Below are positions 9,143-17,278 of a DNA stretch of 64,000 bases, in pieces. Position numbers and translations under genes: made by a program. Under the pieces are notes generated by a model that made no database searches, was not told where the DNA came from, and was given only the letters and a program-made list of their open reading frames with translations. Source of the stretch: Hyphomicrobiales bacterium (GTDB lineage: Bacteria; Pseudomonadota; Alphaproteobacteria; Rhizobiales; NORP267); the NCBI GenBank assembly GCA_021775875.1, contig JAJFHA010000008.1, forward strand, positions 42,999 to 106,998, read 5' to 3'. Positions within the stretch are counted from its first letter, which is position 1; each line of letters starts with the position of its first letter.

Positions 9143-9157
9143 TGCGAACGATTTGCA
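9143..9157 (-). promoter_or_regulatory. Candidate Fur-family operator upstream of the iron-binding protein
   Basis: A 15-base imperfect palindrome reads TGCAAATCGTTCGCA on the minus strand, with TGC...GCA ends and AA/TT inner pairs. It resembles alphaproteobacterial Fur/Mur sites and lies about 115 bases before the start of the ferric-binding-protein gene, inside the roughly 310-base gap to the next gene. Nothing else convincing was seen in that gap. Confidence 0.4.
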
Positions 9158-9340
9158 TTCTTAATAAGAAACCCAATCATTGCGTAAGTCAAGCGGATTC
9201 CGTTGGTTCTGCCAAATATGTGAACGTGATTTGACCTGTCATGTCTTCCAGATGGGTTCTGTCGCTTTAATTGCGTAAAAGGCCTCCTGGAAATAGGATG
9301 CAAAATTCCAGTCCGCAGCCTAATTTTTTGGAGATCATTC

Positions 9341-10246
9341 ATGGCCACATCCAGACGCGTTGCATTTTTAGGAACAGGTTTAATGGGTGCCCCGATGGTG
9401 CGGCGTTTATTGGGGAGCGGTCATCCGGTGACCGTTTGGAACCGCAGCCTGGAAAAAGCGTCCGTTCTAGCGCCTGATGGTGCCTTGGTGGCTTCAAGCG
9501 CTATGGATGCCGTCAAAAATGCAGATGTGGTGATTACCATGTTGAGTGACGGGCCTGCGGTGGGAGACGTTGTTTTCGATCAAGGTGTTGCCGGTGCCAT
9601 GAAGGCTGGTTCTATCCTCGTTGATATGAGTTCGATCAAGCCGCGCGAAGCCCGTGCTCATTCCGCGCGATTGGCGGACCTTGATATTCGCCATATCGAC
9701 GCGCCTGTGTCCGGTGGCACGTTGGGTGCTGAAGCCGGAACATTAGCCATTATGGCGGGCGGCGATGAGAGTGTGTTTGGCGAACTGGCGGATATATTTT
9801 TTGTCTTGGGCCGGGCGATATTGGTCGGGCCTTCCGGGTCCGGGCAATTGTCCAAATTGGCCAATCAGGCCATCGTTGCGATAAACATTGGCGGGGTGGC
9901 GGAAGCGTTGCTGCTTGCAAGCGCCGGGGGCGCCGACCCGGCAAAGGTGCGGGCCGCGCTGTCCGGTGGGTTTGCCGACAGCACAATTCTGGACCAGCAC
10001 GGGCAGCGTATGCTGACAAGAAATTTTGAGCCGGGTGGGCGAATACATACCCAAATCAAGGATTTGGAGAATGTTCTTGAAGAAGCAACTAACATGGGTG
10101 TTGCAATGCCGCTTGCAGAGGCCATGCTGAAAATGTTCCGGTTTATACGCGATGATCTGGGTCAGGGCGATCTGGACCATTCTGCCGCCTTGTTGGGCCT
10201 AGAAGCAAAAAGCATACCTCATCAGGTCAGTGCTTCATCAGAATAA
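9341..10246 (+). CDS. NAD(P)-dependent beta-hydroxyacid dehydrogenase (3-hydroxyisobutyrate dehydrogenase family)
   Basis: A 301-residue member of the beta-hydroxyacid dehydrogenase family, which includes 3-hydroxyisobutyrate dehydrogenase and tartronate semialdehyde reductase. The dinucleotide-binding FLGTGLMGAPM motif is at residues 6-16, the substrate-binding DAPVSGG motif near residue 123, and the catalytic-Lys segment GSGQLSKLANQ near residue 170. Length is typical. The exact substrate cannot be chosen from sequence. It stands alone upstream of the cueR promoter with its own AGGAG-free but purine-rich leader (TTGGAGATC before the ATG). Confidence 0.88.
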   Translation: MATSRRVAFLGTGLMGAPMVRRLLGSGHPVTVWNRSLEKASVLAPDGALVASSAMDAVKNADVVITMLSDGPAVGDVVFDQGVAGAMKAGSILVDMSSIKPREARAHSARLADLDIRHIDAPVSGGTLGAEAGTLAIMAGGDESVFGELADIFFVLGRAILVGPSGSGQLSKLANQAIVAINIGGVAEALLLASAGGADPAKVRAALSGGFADSTILDQHGQRMLTRNFEPGGRIHTQIKDLENVLEEATNMGVAMPLAEAMLKMFRFIRDDLGQGDLDHSAALLGLEAKSIPHQVSASSE

Positions 10247-10263
10247 TACCGAATGCAAACTCG

Positions 10264-10293
10264 TTGACCTTAACCAAACTGGAAGGTTAGAGT
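10264..10293 (+). promoter_or_regulatory. CueR-type promoter/operator upstream of cueR
   Basis: A TTGACC -35 box at 10264-10269 runs into the dyad ACCTT-N11-AAGGT (10267-10287), the same geometry as the E. coli copA/cueO CueR promoters. The unusually long spacer of about 19 bases before the -10 region is the hallmark of MerR-family control. It lies 27-56 bases before the cueR ATG, indicating autoregulation. Confidence 0.8.
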
Positions 10294-10319
10294 GGATCCC
10301 CCGATTAAAGGATAATCCC

Positions 10320-10721
10320 ATGAATATTGGCGGCGCGGCGACCCAATCCGGTCTTTCGACCAAAACGATCCGTTATTACGAAGATATCGGTCTGGTTATT
10401 CCTGCCCGGTTGGAAAATGGCTATCGCGATTATGAAGTGAGTGACCTGCATACGTTGCGGTTTGTCCAACGTGCGCGCAGTCTTGGATTTTCAGTTGAAG
10501 AATGTCGCAACTTATTGGCGCTTTATGGAGATGAAGAGCGGGCCAGTGCTGACGTTCGTGCGCTTGCAAGTCAGAAGATGGCGGACATTGATCGCAAAAT
10601 ATCTGACTTGGAATCTCTCAGACAGACTTTGGCCAATCTCGTTAACGCTTGCCACGGAGATGATCGACCCGATTGCCCGATTTTGGATGATTTGGCGCTT
10701 AACAGTCCGCGGCTAAAGTAG
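10320..10721 (+). CDS. cueR: Cu(I)-responsive MerR-family regulator CueR
   Basis: A MerR-family activator of copper efflux. The N-terminal helix-turn-helix is followed by [13 protein letters not shown]. The metal loop has two cysteines seven residues apart (Cys111 and Cys119, in CHGDDRPDC), and Ser76 occupies the position of E. coli CueR Ser77, which marks a sensor of monovalent copper, silver or gold. The length of 133 residues is typical. The ATG at 10320 is chosen because the operator lies just upstream; an in-frame TTG at 10230 would place the promoter inside the gene. No copper ATPase or chaperone lies nearby. Its 3' end overlaps radC's by nine bases, convergently. Confidence 0.93.
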   Translation: MNIGGAATQSGLSTKTIRYYEDIGLVIPARLENGYRDYEVSDLHTLRFVQRARSLGFSVEECRNLLALYGDEERASADVRALASQKMADIDRKISDLESLRQTLANLVNACHGDDRPDCPILDDLALNSPRLK

Positions 10722-11420
10722 TTTCAGGCCACGCAAACTGGCGTGACCGTCGCGACCGACAATTATATGGTCGTGCACGCGGACGCCGAGCGGGGCTGCG
10801 ATCTCGATAATTTTTTTGGTCATATCTACATCGGCGCCGGAGGGGGTTGGGTCGCCGCTTGGATGATTGTGCACAAGGATGATTGCGCTAGCGGACAATT
10901 CAAGTGCCCGTTTTATGACTTCGCGGGGGTAAACCGGGGTGTGATCGACTGTTCCCGATTGCTGCAATTCATCGGTGATCAGGGCGTTGTTTTTGTCGAG
11001 AAACAGAATGCGAAAATGTTCCCGGTCGGCAAACGCCATGGATATTCGACAATAATCGAGAACGTTTTTCCAGGAAGACAGAACCTGCTTTTCCTGAACA
11101 ATGTTGCGGGTCATACGTTCTGCCGCTGCGGCCACAATTTTTAACTCGGTGACAATCGCTTCACCAACGCCATCGATTTCAAGCAGCCTGGTTGGGGGAG
11201 CGGAAATAGCTTCAGCAAAACTGCCGAATTTGCCGATCAGACGTTTAGCAAGGGGTTTTGTGTCGGCCCGTTGAACGGCGCGGAACAGGACCAGCTCCAG
11301 TAATTCATAATCTGCAAAGGCAGTGCCGCCATTGTCGCGTAACTTTCCACGCAGCCGGTCTCTATGGCCATGATAATGGGGCGTGTTAGCACCTTTGACA
11401 TCCTTGGCGGCGTCATTCAT
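10713..11420 (-). CDS. radC: RadC family JAB-domain protein (DNA repair protein RadC)
   Basis: A RadC/UPF0758 protein with an N-terminal helix-hairpin-helix-like region ([16 protein letters not shown]) and a C-terminal JAB/MPN domain with the metal motif [16 protein letters not shown]. Its molecular role is still unsettled despite the repair name. The start is taken at the ATG at 11420, inside the map stop region (ATGAATGA), so the two genes are translationally linked; an ATG at 11432 is an alternative. The map-radC order is common in alphaproteobacteria. Confidence 0.92.
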   Translation of the reverse strand: MNDAAKDVKGANTPHYHGHRDRLRGKLRDNGGTAFADYELLELVLFRAVQRADTKPLAKRLIGKFGSFAEAISAPPTRLLEIDGVGEAIVTELKIVAAAAERMTRNIVQEKQVLSSWKNVLDYCRISMAFADREHFRILFLDKNNALITDELQQSGTVDHTPVYPREVIKRALELSASAIILVHNHPSGDPTPSGADVDMTKKIIEIAAPLGVRVHDHIIVGRDGHASLRGLKLL

Positions 11421-12246
11421 TCGCGCCGCCATAGGGTTGATGATGGAAGCCTGCGGGGGACAAAGTAAATATCTCCACGCCTTTGCTGGTAACCCCGACA
11501 CTATGTTCAAACTGTGCGGATAATGAGCGGTCTCTGGTAACGGCGGTCCAGCCATCGGAGAGAACTTTTACATGGGGGCGACCAAGATTGATCATTGGTT
11601 CCACCGTGAACAACATGCCAGGCTTAAGGAGGACACCTTCGCCCTTCCTGCCATAGTGCAGAATATTGGGGACGTCGTGGAACAGTCGCCCTAGCCCGTG
11701 CCCACAAAAATCGCGCACAACGCTGGTGCGCTCGCCCTCGGCAAATTCCTGGATGGCGGCGCCAATGTCTCCGGTGGTGGCGCCGGGAACGATTGCCTCA
11801 ATGCCGCGCATCATGGAATCGTACGTAACCTGGATCAGCCGATCAGCCCGGCGGCTTATTTCACCAATCGGATACATGCGGCTTGAATCACCGTGCCACC
11901 CGTCGACAATCAAGGTCACGTCGATATTGATGATATCGCCCTCTTTGAGGGGTTTGGCGTTGGGCATGCCATGGCAGACAACATGATTGATCGAGGTGCA
12001 GGACGAATGACGGTAACCGCGATAATTCAAAGTTGCTGGCACCACCCCGTGATCACAGGCAAACTCGAATACAAGATCATCTATATGCCTGGTGGTAACA
12101 CCGGGCTTGATTTCGGGTACCAGCATATCCAGCGCACGGGCGGTCAATTGCCCAGCGCGGCGCATCGCTTCAAAGGCGTCTTCGCCATGCAGCTTGATCT
12201 GGCCGGTATTGCGCTCTGGCGCTTCGCTGGCGGTGATGTATGTCAT
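11413..12246 (-). CDS. map: Type I methionyl aminopeptidase
   Basis: Removes the initiator methionine from nascent proteins. The 277-residue sequence has the type I metal-binding pattern: [19 protein letters not shown] supplies the two Asp ligands, [12 protein letters not shown] the His, and TVEPMIN and QFEHSVGVT the two Glu. The [13 protein letters not shown] substrate-pocket segment is also present. Start is the ATG at 12246. It lies directly upstream of radC with a short stop/start overlap. Confidence 0.96.
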   Translation of the reverse strand: MTYITASEAPERNTGQIKLHGEDAFEAMRRAGQLTARALDMLVPEIKPGVTTRHIDDLVFEFACDHGVVPATLNYRGYRHSSCTSINHVVCHGMPNAKPLKEGDIINIDVTLIVDGWHGDSSRMYPIGEISRRADRLIQVTYDSMMRGIEAIVPGATTGDIGAAIQEFAEGERTSVVRDFCGHGLGRLFHDVPNILHYGRKGEGVLLKPGMLFTVEPMINLGRPHVKVLSDGWTAVTRDRSLSAQFEHSVGVTSKGVEIFTLSPAGFHHQPYGGANE

Positions 12247-12342
12247 TGTAGATTCGGTCCGTTGCTTCGCTTCTGTATTGAATTTAGCCTATGGCCGGGT
12301 GTATGCAAGACTTAGCCTGCGGTTATAAAACATTCCCTGACC

Positions 12343-13176
12343 ATGAAAACCAAACCTGATCAACCATTCGGCCATTTTGCGCCGTCCAGAATGCAGACGC
12401 TATTGCTGCGGATTTCCCGCGCGATGCCCTATTCGTGGCTTGGTATGCGGATATCTTTTCTGATCAGGCGCATTCTCAGATGGGGGATGACAACGCCTCT
12501 GGATATGATTGTATACGGTCAGAAAATGCGACTCTACGGGTTCGATAACGTCACCGAAGCGCGGACCCTTTTTGCACCTCAACATTTTGACCCATTGGTG
12601 CGGGCTGCGCTTGCTGAGCGGTGCCGTGATGGGTTTGTATTTTTGGATATTGGCGCGAATACAGGGGCCTACAGCTTTTTTGTGGTCGGGCTTGGCACTG
12701 CGGACACGCGTGTTTTGGCGTTTGAGCCGCAACCTGAAATGCTGTCGAGGTTTCGCACCAGCCTTTCCTTCAACCCAGATGCTCCGATCCAAATTCATGG
12801 TTTTGCCCTTGGTGCCGAAGACGGCGAAATGCGGCTTCTTCTCCATGGTGGCAACAAGGGCCAGGCGAGCCTGAAAGTGCGCGGCAAGGAAGTACCTTCA
12901 GCCTCGGTGCCCGTCCAAGTGCGGCCTTTATTGAAGGTTTTGCAGGAGCGAAAACTGGAAAAAATTTCCGCGCTGAAAATTGATGTTGAAGGTGTCGAAG
13001 ATCAGGTGTTGATACCGTTTTTTGAAACTGCGCCAAAATCCCTGTGGCCCGAATTGCTGATAATTGAAGACAATCGGACTGAATGGGACAAGGATTGTAT
13101 TGCTCTCTGCCGATCGCTCGGTTACCGCAAAATTCTGCGGGACCGAGAAAATATTGTGTTTGAACTGGTCAAATAG
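12343..13176 (+). CDS. FkbM family methyltransferase
   Basis: A 277-residue SAM-dependent methyltransferase of the FkbM family. The SAM-binding motif I, VFLDIGANTGAYSFF, lies near residue 101, followed by the acidic FEPQPEM segment and the family-typical ALKIDVEGVEDQVL near residue 212. FkbM enzymes O-methylate varied substrates, often sugars, polyketides or lipids, so the target is unknown. The gene stands alone between map and sfsA, and its last 8 bases overlap the end of sfsA on the opposite strand. Confidence 0.88.
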   Translation: MKTKPDQPFGHFAPSRMQTLLLRISRAMPYSWLGMRISFLIRRILRWGMTTPLDMIVYGQKMRLYGFDNVTEARTLFAPQHFDPLVRAALAERCRDGFVFLDIGANTGAYSFFVVGLGTADTRVLAFEPQPEMLSRFRTSLSFNPDAPIQIHGFALGAEDGEMRLLLHGGNKGQASLKVRGKEVPSASVPVQVRPLLKVLQERKLEKISALKIDVEGVEDQVLIPFFETAPKSLWPELLIIEDNRTEWDKDCIALCRSLGYRKILRDRENIVFELVK

Positions 13177-13891
13177 ACGCTGGATTGAAGGGGATGAAAT
13201 CGCGCAAGGTTACCGTTTCAAAATTGATCTCGGTATCGTAGGCCAGAATTTCAACACCGCGTGATATGGCGCGATCCAGTGTTTCAGCGTAATTCGGGTC
13301 GATATCCCGTGCCAGAGTCATGTGGTCTGCGTCAGTGCGCTGGATCAGGAATAACATGACGGCGCGGTGGCCGGCTTCAACCATGTCACCCAACTCAACC
13401 AGATGCTTGGTGCCACGCTTGGTCACTGAATCCGGAAATTCGGCGAGCCGGGATTGGCGCATCAGGTGGACGTTTTTGATTTCCACATAACAGAGCGGGC
13501 GGTCCGGGTCTTCGAGCAGGATATCGATGCGGCTGTTGACGCCGTATTTCACTTCCCGACGCAAAGTCTCATATCCAGTCAGTTCAGCGACAGTGCCAGC
13601 CTCAATCGCCTCGGTGACGATTTTATTCGGGTGGTTGGTGTTGATGCCGACGAGAGCCGGGCCGTCACCCAAATCTACTTCCAGCAGTTCCCATGAATAG
13701 GCGAGTTTGCGCTTTGGATTATCTGATTTTGTCAACCAGACCCGTGACCCTGGCGTGTTCAGGCCCATCATGGATCCGGGATTGGCGCAATGAGCAGTGA
13801 TCATCTCTCCGCTATCAAGGCGCACATCGGCAAGGAATCGCTTGTAGCGTTTTTCCAGTATTCCCGGATAAAGCGGCAGGTTGAATTGCAT
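13169..13891 (-). CDS. sfsA: SfsA family DNA/RNA nuclease-like protein
   Basis: SfsA homologue (historically sugar fermentation stimulation protein, later described as a nucleic-acid-binding nuclease). It has the conserved KRYKRFLADV start and HCANPGSMMGL segment, then RIDILLEDPDRPLCYVEIKNVHL with the restriction-like Asp...Glu-x-Lys triad, and FPDSVTKRGTKHL. I take the ATG at 13891 (MQFNLPLYPG), where family members begin, rather than the TTG at 13918. Length 240 residues is usual. Confidence 0.94.
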   Translation of the reverse strand: MQFNLPLYPGILEKRYKRFLADVRLDSGEMITAHCANPGSMMGLNTPGSRVWLTKSDNPKRKLAYSWELLEVDLGDGPALVGINTNHPNKIVTEAIEAGTVAELTGYETLRREVKYGVNSRIDILLEDPDRPLCYVEIKNVHLMRQSRLAEFPDSVTKRGTKHLVELGDMVEAGHRAVMLFLIQRTDADHMTLARDIDPNYAETLDRAISRGVEILAYDTEINFETVTLRDFIPFNPASI

Positions 13892-13999
13892 GACTTTCGA
13901 TAACCGGGACCGGGCCAAGGCGCAAGGGCCGGACAGCGTATCTGTGAATTGGCGCAGACTATTACTTTTTGCCAGAGCATTGCACTGGTATAGAAGAGC

Positions 14000-14803
14000 A
14001 TGACAAATCAGGATTCACAGCCTCAAAATGAAGAGAGTACGGCAGGCGACGTGGCCACCGCTGCAATATTGGCGATCGGCGACGAATTGTTGTCAGGGCG
14101 TACCAAAGACAAAAATATCGGCTATATCGCCGAATATCTCACCAATATGGGGATTGATCTGTGTGAAGCGCGGATGGTCTCTGATGATGAAGATGTCATC
14201 GTTGCCGCACTCAACGAGTTGCGCGCAAAATACACCTATGTCTTCACCACTGGCGGCATCGGCCCAACCCATGATGACATCACTGCGGATGCTGTTGCAA
14301 AAGCCTTTGGTGTTGAAATCGAACATAATCCTGAAGCTGTGGCGCTGCTGACAAAGCGGATCGAAGAGGGCGGTCGCTTCAAAATGAACGAAGCGCGGAT
14401 GCGTATGGCGCGCATTCCTGTTGGTGCCGATCTTGTGGAGAACCGCATAAGCGCCGCGCCCGGATTTCATATCGGCAACGTCTTTGTTTTTGCAGGCGTC
14501 CCGGCAATCATGCAGGTCATGCTGGATGCCGCCGCGCCCTTGCTCAAGGGGGGCGTCGTGATGATGAGTGAGACGGTCGAATCCCGCGTCACCGAAGGCG
14601 ATTTCGCGCCGCTTCTTGGCGACGTGCAAGGGCGCTACGATGATGTCCTGATCGGCAGTTACCCCTGGTTCAGGAACGGTGAATACGGCACCAACATCAT
14701 TTTGCGTAGCCGCAATAAAGCGGCGCTTGGAGAGGCAACCGGCGAGGTCCGCGGCCTTTTGAAGGAATTGACCAAAACGCTCAAAATGAACAGAAAGAAA
14801 TAA
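14000..14803 (+). CDS. CinA-like competence/damage-inducible protein A domain protein
   Basis: A 267-residue protein with the CinA/MoaB molybdopterin-binding-like fold: [19 protein letters not shown] near residue 20 and the [13 protein letters not shown] motif near residue 87. It has the N-terminal CinA domain but not the C-terminal nicotinamide-nucleotide amidase domain, the short form common in alphaproteobacteria. Function in the cell is not established. gpt follows one base after the stop, so the two are co-transcribed. Confidence 0.88.
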   Translation: MTNQDSQPQNEESTAGDVATAAILAIGDELLSGRTKDKNIGYIAEYLTNMGIDLCEARMVSDDEDVIVAALNELRAKYTYVFTTGGIGPTHDDITADAVAKAFGVEIEHNPEAVALLTKRIEEGGRFKMNEARMRMARIPVGADLVENRISAAPGFHIGNVFVFAGVPAIMQVMLDAAAPLLKGGVVMMSETVESRVTEGDFAPLLGDVQGRYDDVLIGSYPWFRNGEYGTNIILRSRNKAALGEATGEVRGLLKELTKTLKMNRKK

Positions 14804-14804
14804 G

Positions 14805-15314
14805 ATGACAGTTGATCCGAACCAGAAACATTTCCCGGTTTCATGGGATCAGTTTCACCGTGACGCGCGGGCTTTGGCGTGGCGTTTGTCCGGCCGCCAG
14901 GATGGGGATTTTCATGCGATCATAAGCATCACGCGCGGCGGGCTTGTGCCAGCCGCCATTGTCGCCCGCGAACTCGAAATTCGCCTGATCGAAACCATCT
15001 GCATCGCCTCCTATGATCACCAGGCGCAAGGCAAACTCAGTGTCCTGAAAACTGCCAGCGATGAAGTTGCCAATGTGGCCGGCGGTGAGGGCGAGGGTAT
15101 TCTGATCGTTGATGATCTGGTCGATACCGGCAAGACCGCCAAGCTCGTGCGCGGCTTGCTGCCAAAAGCGCATTTCGCTACCGTTTACGCGAAGCCCATG
15201 GGAGTGCCGCTGGTGGATACTTTCATTACAGAAGTATCACAGGACACATGGATCTATTTCCCTTGGGATATGGAGTTGCAATTCACACCGCCCCTGCGCG
15301 GGTCTGGAGACTGA
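14805..15314 (+). CDS. gpt: Xanthine(-guanine) phosphoribosyltransferase
   Basis: A purine-salvage enzyme transferring ribose-5-phosphate from PRPP to xanthine or guanine. The 169-residue sequence contains the PRPP-binding motif [17 protein letters not shown] near residue 98 and an early [10 protein letters not shown] loop. The C-terminal [10 protein letters not shown] segment is characteristic of Gpt. It is coupled to the CinA-like gene and followed by tRNA-Leu. Confidence 0.94.
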   Translation: MTVDPNQKHFPVSWDQFHRDARALAWRLSGRQDGDFHAIISITRGGLVPAAIVARELEIRLIETICIASYDHQAQGKLSVLKTASDEVANVAGGEGEGILIVDDLVDTGKTAKLVRGLLPKAHFATVYAKPMGVPLVDTFITEVSQDTWIYFPWDMELQFTPPLRGSGD

Positions 15315-15385
15315 ACGAGATTTTCAAAGGGACTAGCCATCGGAACAAACATGTGAGAGATGTGCGTTCTTGCTCGGCAAAACAT

Positions 15386-15473
15386 GCGGACGTGGTGGAA
15401 CTGGTAGACACACAAGACTTAAAATCTTGAGGAGCTGAGCTCCGTGCGGGTTCGAGTCCCGCCGTCCGCACCA
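15386..15473 (+). tRNA. tRNA-Leu (UAA)
   Basis: A complete class II tRNA: acceptor arms GCGGACG/CGTCCGC, anticodon stem CAAGA/TCTTG with loop CTTAAAA giving anticodon UAA, a long variable arm (GAGGAGCTGAGCTC region), a T arm with GGTTCGAGTCC, and encoded CCA. A T-run of eight follows directly and probably ends transcription. Confidence 0.97.
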
Positions 15474-15635
15474 TTTTTTTTACAAATGATAATTTTGTGG
15501 ATGAAACATTAGTTTCTGCGGGTGACTTCGTTTTTGTAATTTTGGGGGGCCCACAACATTAGCTGTGAACCCCGATTTGAATTGTCCAAACTGGTGGCTC
15601 CAGTTTAGCCTCTGAAATTTACAAACCGAGACCTG

Positions 15636-16880
15636 TTAGTGCCACCTATATGTAGCTGAAAAAGCAACAATATCAACATGCTGCTCGAAGGTTGCAGCTA
15701 AACCCGGTAATCCGCCACCCGGCGCCAAACTGACATTTCCGTCATCGATAACAATATGCGTATAGCCTACAGAGCCACGCCATTTTTCGTTAATCACCCG
15801 GCTTGCGCCTACCGAGAACCAATAGCGGTCGGCATCGGGAACCCGTACGCCGCGCGTTGTGTCTGGGACCGGAGAATCTTCATATGCAAAGCCCGCCCGC
15901 AGGGTTGTATTATCGTCATACTGATATTCGGCGCCGATTGAGTAATAATAGCCGTCTTCCCATAAAAATGGGGTTGCCGCAGTCGCAGGTGCACCTGTTA
16001 CCGCATTGATTGGTGCCAATTGTTGCAATTGCGACCAGTCGGTCCACTCAAAGCCGAGCAGCAATGTAAGATTGTCGCTAAGCGTCTGGCGTAAACCTAC
16101 GGTCAATGTGCCGGGGGTTGTAAGACTGGCTGTGACCGGCTGGTTCAACGCTGGAACGGCGCTAAATAACAAAGCACCTTCAACGTCCAGACTGGTCTCG
16201 GAATTATAGCCGATGCCGATGCGGGTGCCTTCTACCGGATTAAGCAATATGCCGAGTGCAAAATTTACACTCACATCATCCCCTGCCAGGGTCCCAACGC
16301 CAGCGGCGCCGGCATTTTGCGTCAATTCCACGTCTACAAAAACCGCACGTACAGCCGCAGCTACAGAAACCATATCGTTGATTTTATATCCAACAACGGG
16401 GCCAGCCTGTACCATGAACAAGTCCGATTTTATGCCATGAAAAGAGCCAGCCCAAGCCGGGTTTCCTTCGGTAACTAGACCAAACGGGGAATTGACCGTG
16501 AAACCAAGGAACAGGTTTTCATTGTACTGATAAGACGCATAAGACGACGGCACCAATGCGATCTCACCGATGTTTCCGCTGCCGGGTCCACCAAGGCCAC
16601 CAGGTGTGGTCACGCCATTATTCGCTTTGGAATAAGGAAAAATCAGAGCTGCGTCACTTTCTGTCTGTAACCCTTCATGCATCGTAATCGTGGCCGGATT
16701 AAAAAACATTGATGACAGGTCGCTGCCACCCGCGGCAATACCTGCAAATGACGCGCCTTGCCCTTCTGCGGATTGCTCACGCACAGAAAACCCACCTGCA
16801 TTCGCGGTGTTGGCAAACGGAACCAAGACGGCTCCTGCAATCAATGTGCAGAAAATTTTACTCTTCAATGAATTTTTCAT
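15636..16880 (-). CDS. fadL: OmpP1/FadL family outer-membrane transporter
   Basis: An outer-membrane beta-barrel for long-chain fatty acids or other hydrophobic compounds. A signal peptide ends at ANTANA, followed by GGFSVREQSAEGQGASFAG, the N-terminal plug strand typical of FadL, then an SSMFFNPATIT segment with the family's NPA motif. The 414-residue length is normal. It diverges from a stand-alone acyl-activating enzyme across a 398-base AT-rich region, which suggests joint fatty-acid uptake and activation. Hydrocarbon transport remains a possible alternative. Confidence 0.92.
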   Translation of the reverse strand: MKNSLKSKIFCTLIAGAVLVPFANTANAGGFSVREQSAEGQGASFAGIAAGGSDLSSMFFNPATITMHEGLQTESDAALIFPYSKANNGVTTPGGLGGPGSGNIGEIALVPSSYASYQYNENLFLGFTVNSPFGLVTEGNPAWAGSFHGIKSDLFMVQAGPVVGYKINDMVSVAAAVRAVFVDVELTQNAGAAGVGTLAGDDVSVNFALGILLNPVEGTRIGIGYNSETSLDVEGALLFSAVPALNQPVTASLTTPGTLTVGLRQTLSDNLTLLLGFEWTDWSQLQQLAPINAVTGAPATAATPFLWEDGYYYSIGAEYQYDDNTTLRAGFAYEDSPVPDTTRGVRVPDADRYWFSVGASRVINEKWRGSVGYTHIVIDDGNVSLAPGGGLPGLAATFEQHVDIVAFSATYRWH

Positions 16881-17278
16881 TTTACTATACGTCCCACCCC
16901 GTCATTTATAATTCGCATCCAACTTTGATAGTTTAAAAATACGATTTGTGCCAATAGATTATGAGAGATAAGTGGATTATTTTGAATATAGAACTGATCT
17001 GTATACTGTTTATTTTGAATTGAAATATATCAATATACTTGATTATTTGAATTCACGTGGAATGCTTGGCTAATTGCTTAAGATCCAGACCCTAGGCCTA
17101 TATACTGCTAGACTCAGTTTTGCGTTTGAAAACAAAGATTTCTTACGCAACAATCGAGGATTTTTCACCCACAATCCGACATTCCATACTGCACTGCAGC
17201 GTGAAGCGGGGGGCGGGTTGTGGCAATGTCCCTCAAAATGGCGTGGGTTCAATGCGTCGAATTTGTTACGGGGGTATC
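16881..17278. promoter_or_regulatory. AT-rich divergent promoter region between fadL and the acyl-activating enzyme
   Basis: No gene is seen in these 398 bases. The part from about 16900 to 17060 is much richer in A and T than the flanking genes and holds the 33-base-period repeat described separately. Promoters for both divergent genes should lie here; no single -35/-10 pair was convincing by eye. Confidence 0.5.
16977..17052. repeat. TTATTTTGAAT element repeated at 33-base spacing
   Basis: TTATTTTGAAT occurs exactly at 16977-16987 and again at 17010-17020. A one-base-shorter copy, TTATTTGAAT, starts at 17043, so the three copies begin exactly 33 bases apart. The first two units also share a TATACT near their ends. 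The spacing is close to three helical turns, as expected of a repressor or activator array. Only three copies, so it is not a CRISPR. Confidence 0.55.

Noticed and set aside
16977..17052. The 33-base-period repeat considered as a CRISPR remnant.
   Set aside because: Only about 11 bases per unit are conserved, there are three units, no cas genes are present, and the place is a promoter region.
17120..17278. N-terminal extension of the Aas-like enzyme.
   Set aside because: The in-frame upstream codons give no family similarity, start at a TTG, and a good ribosome-binding site precedes the ATG at 17279.
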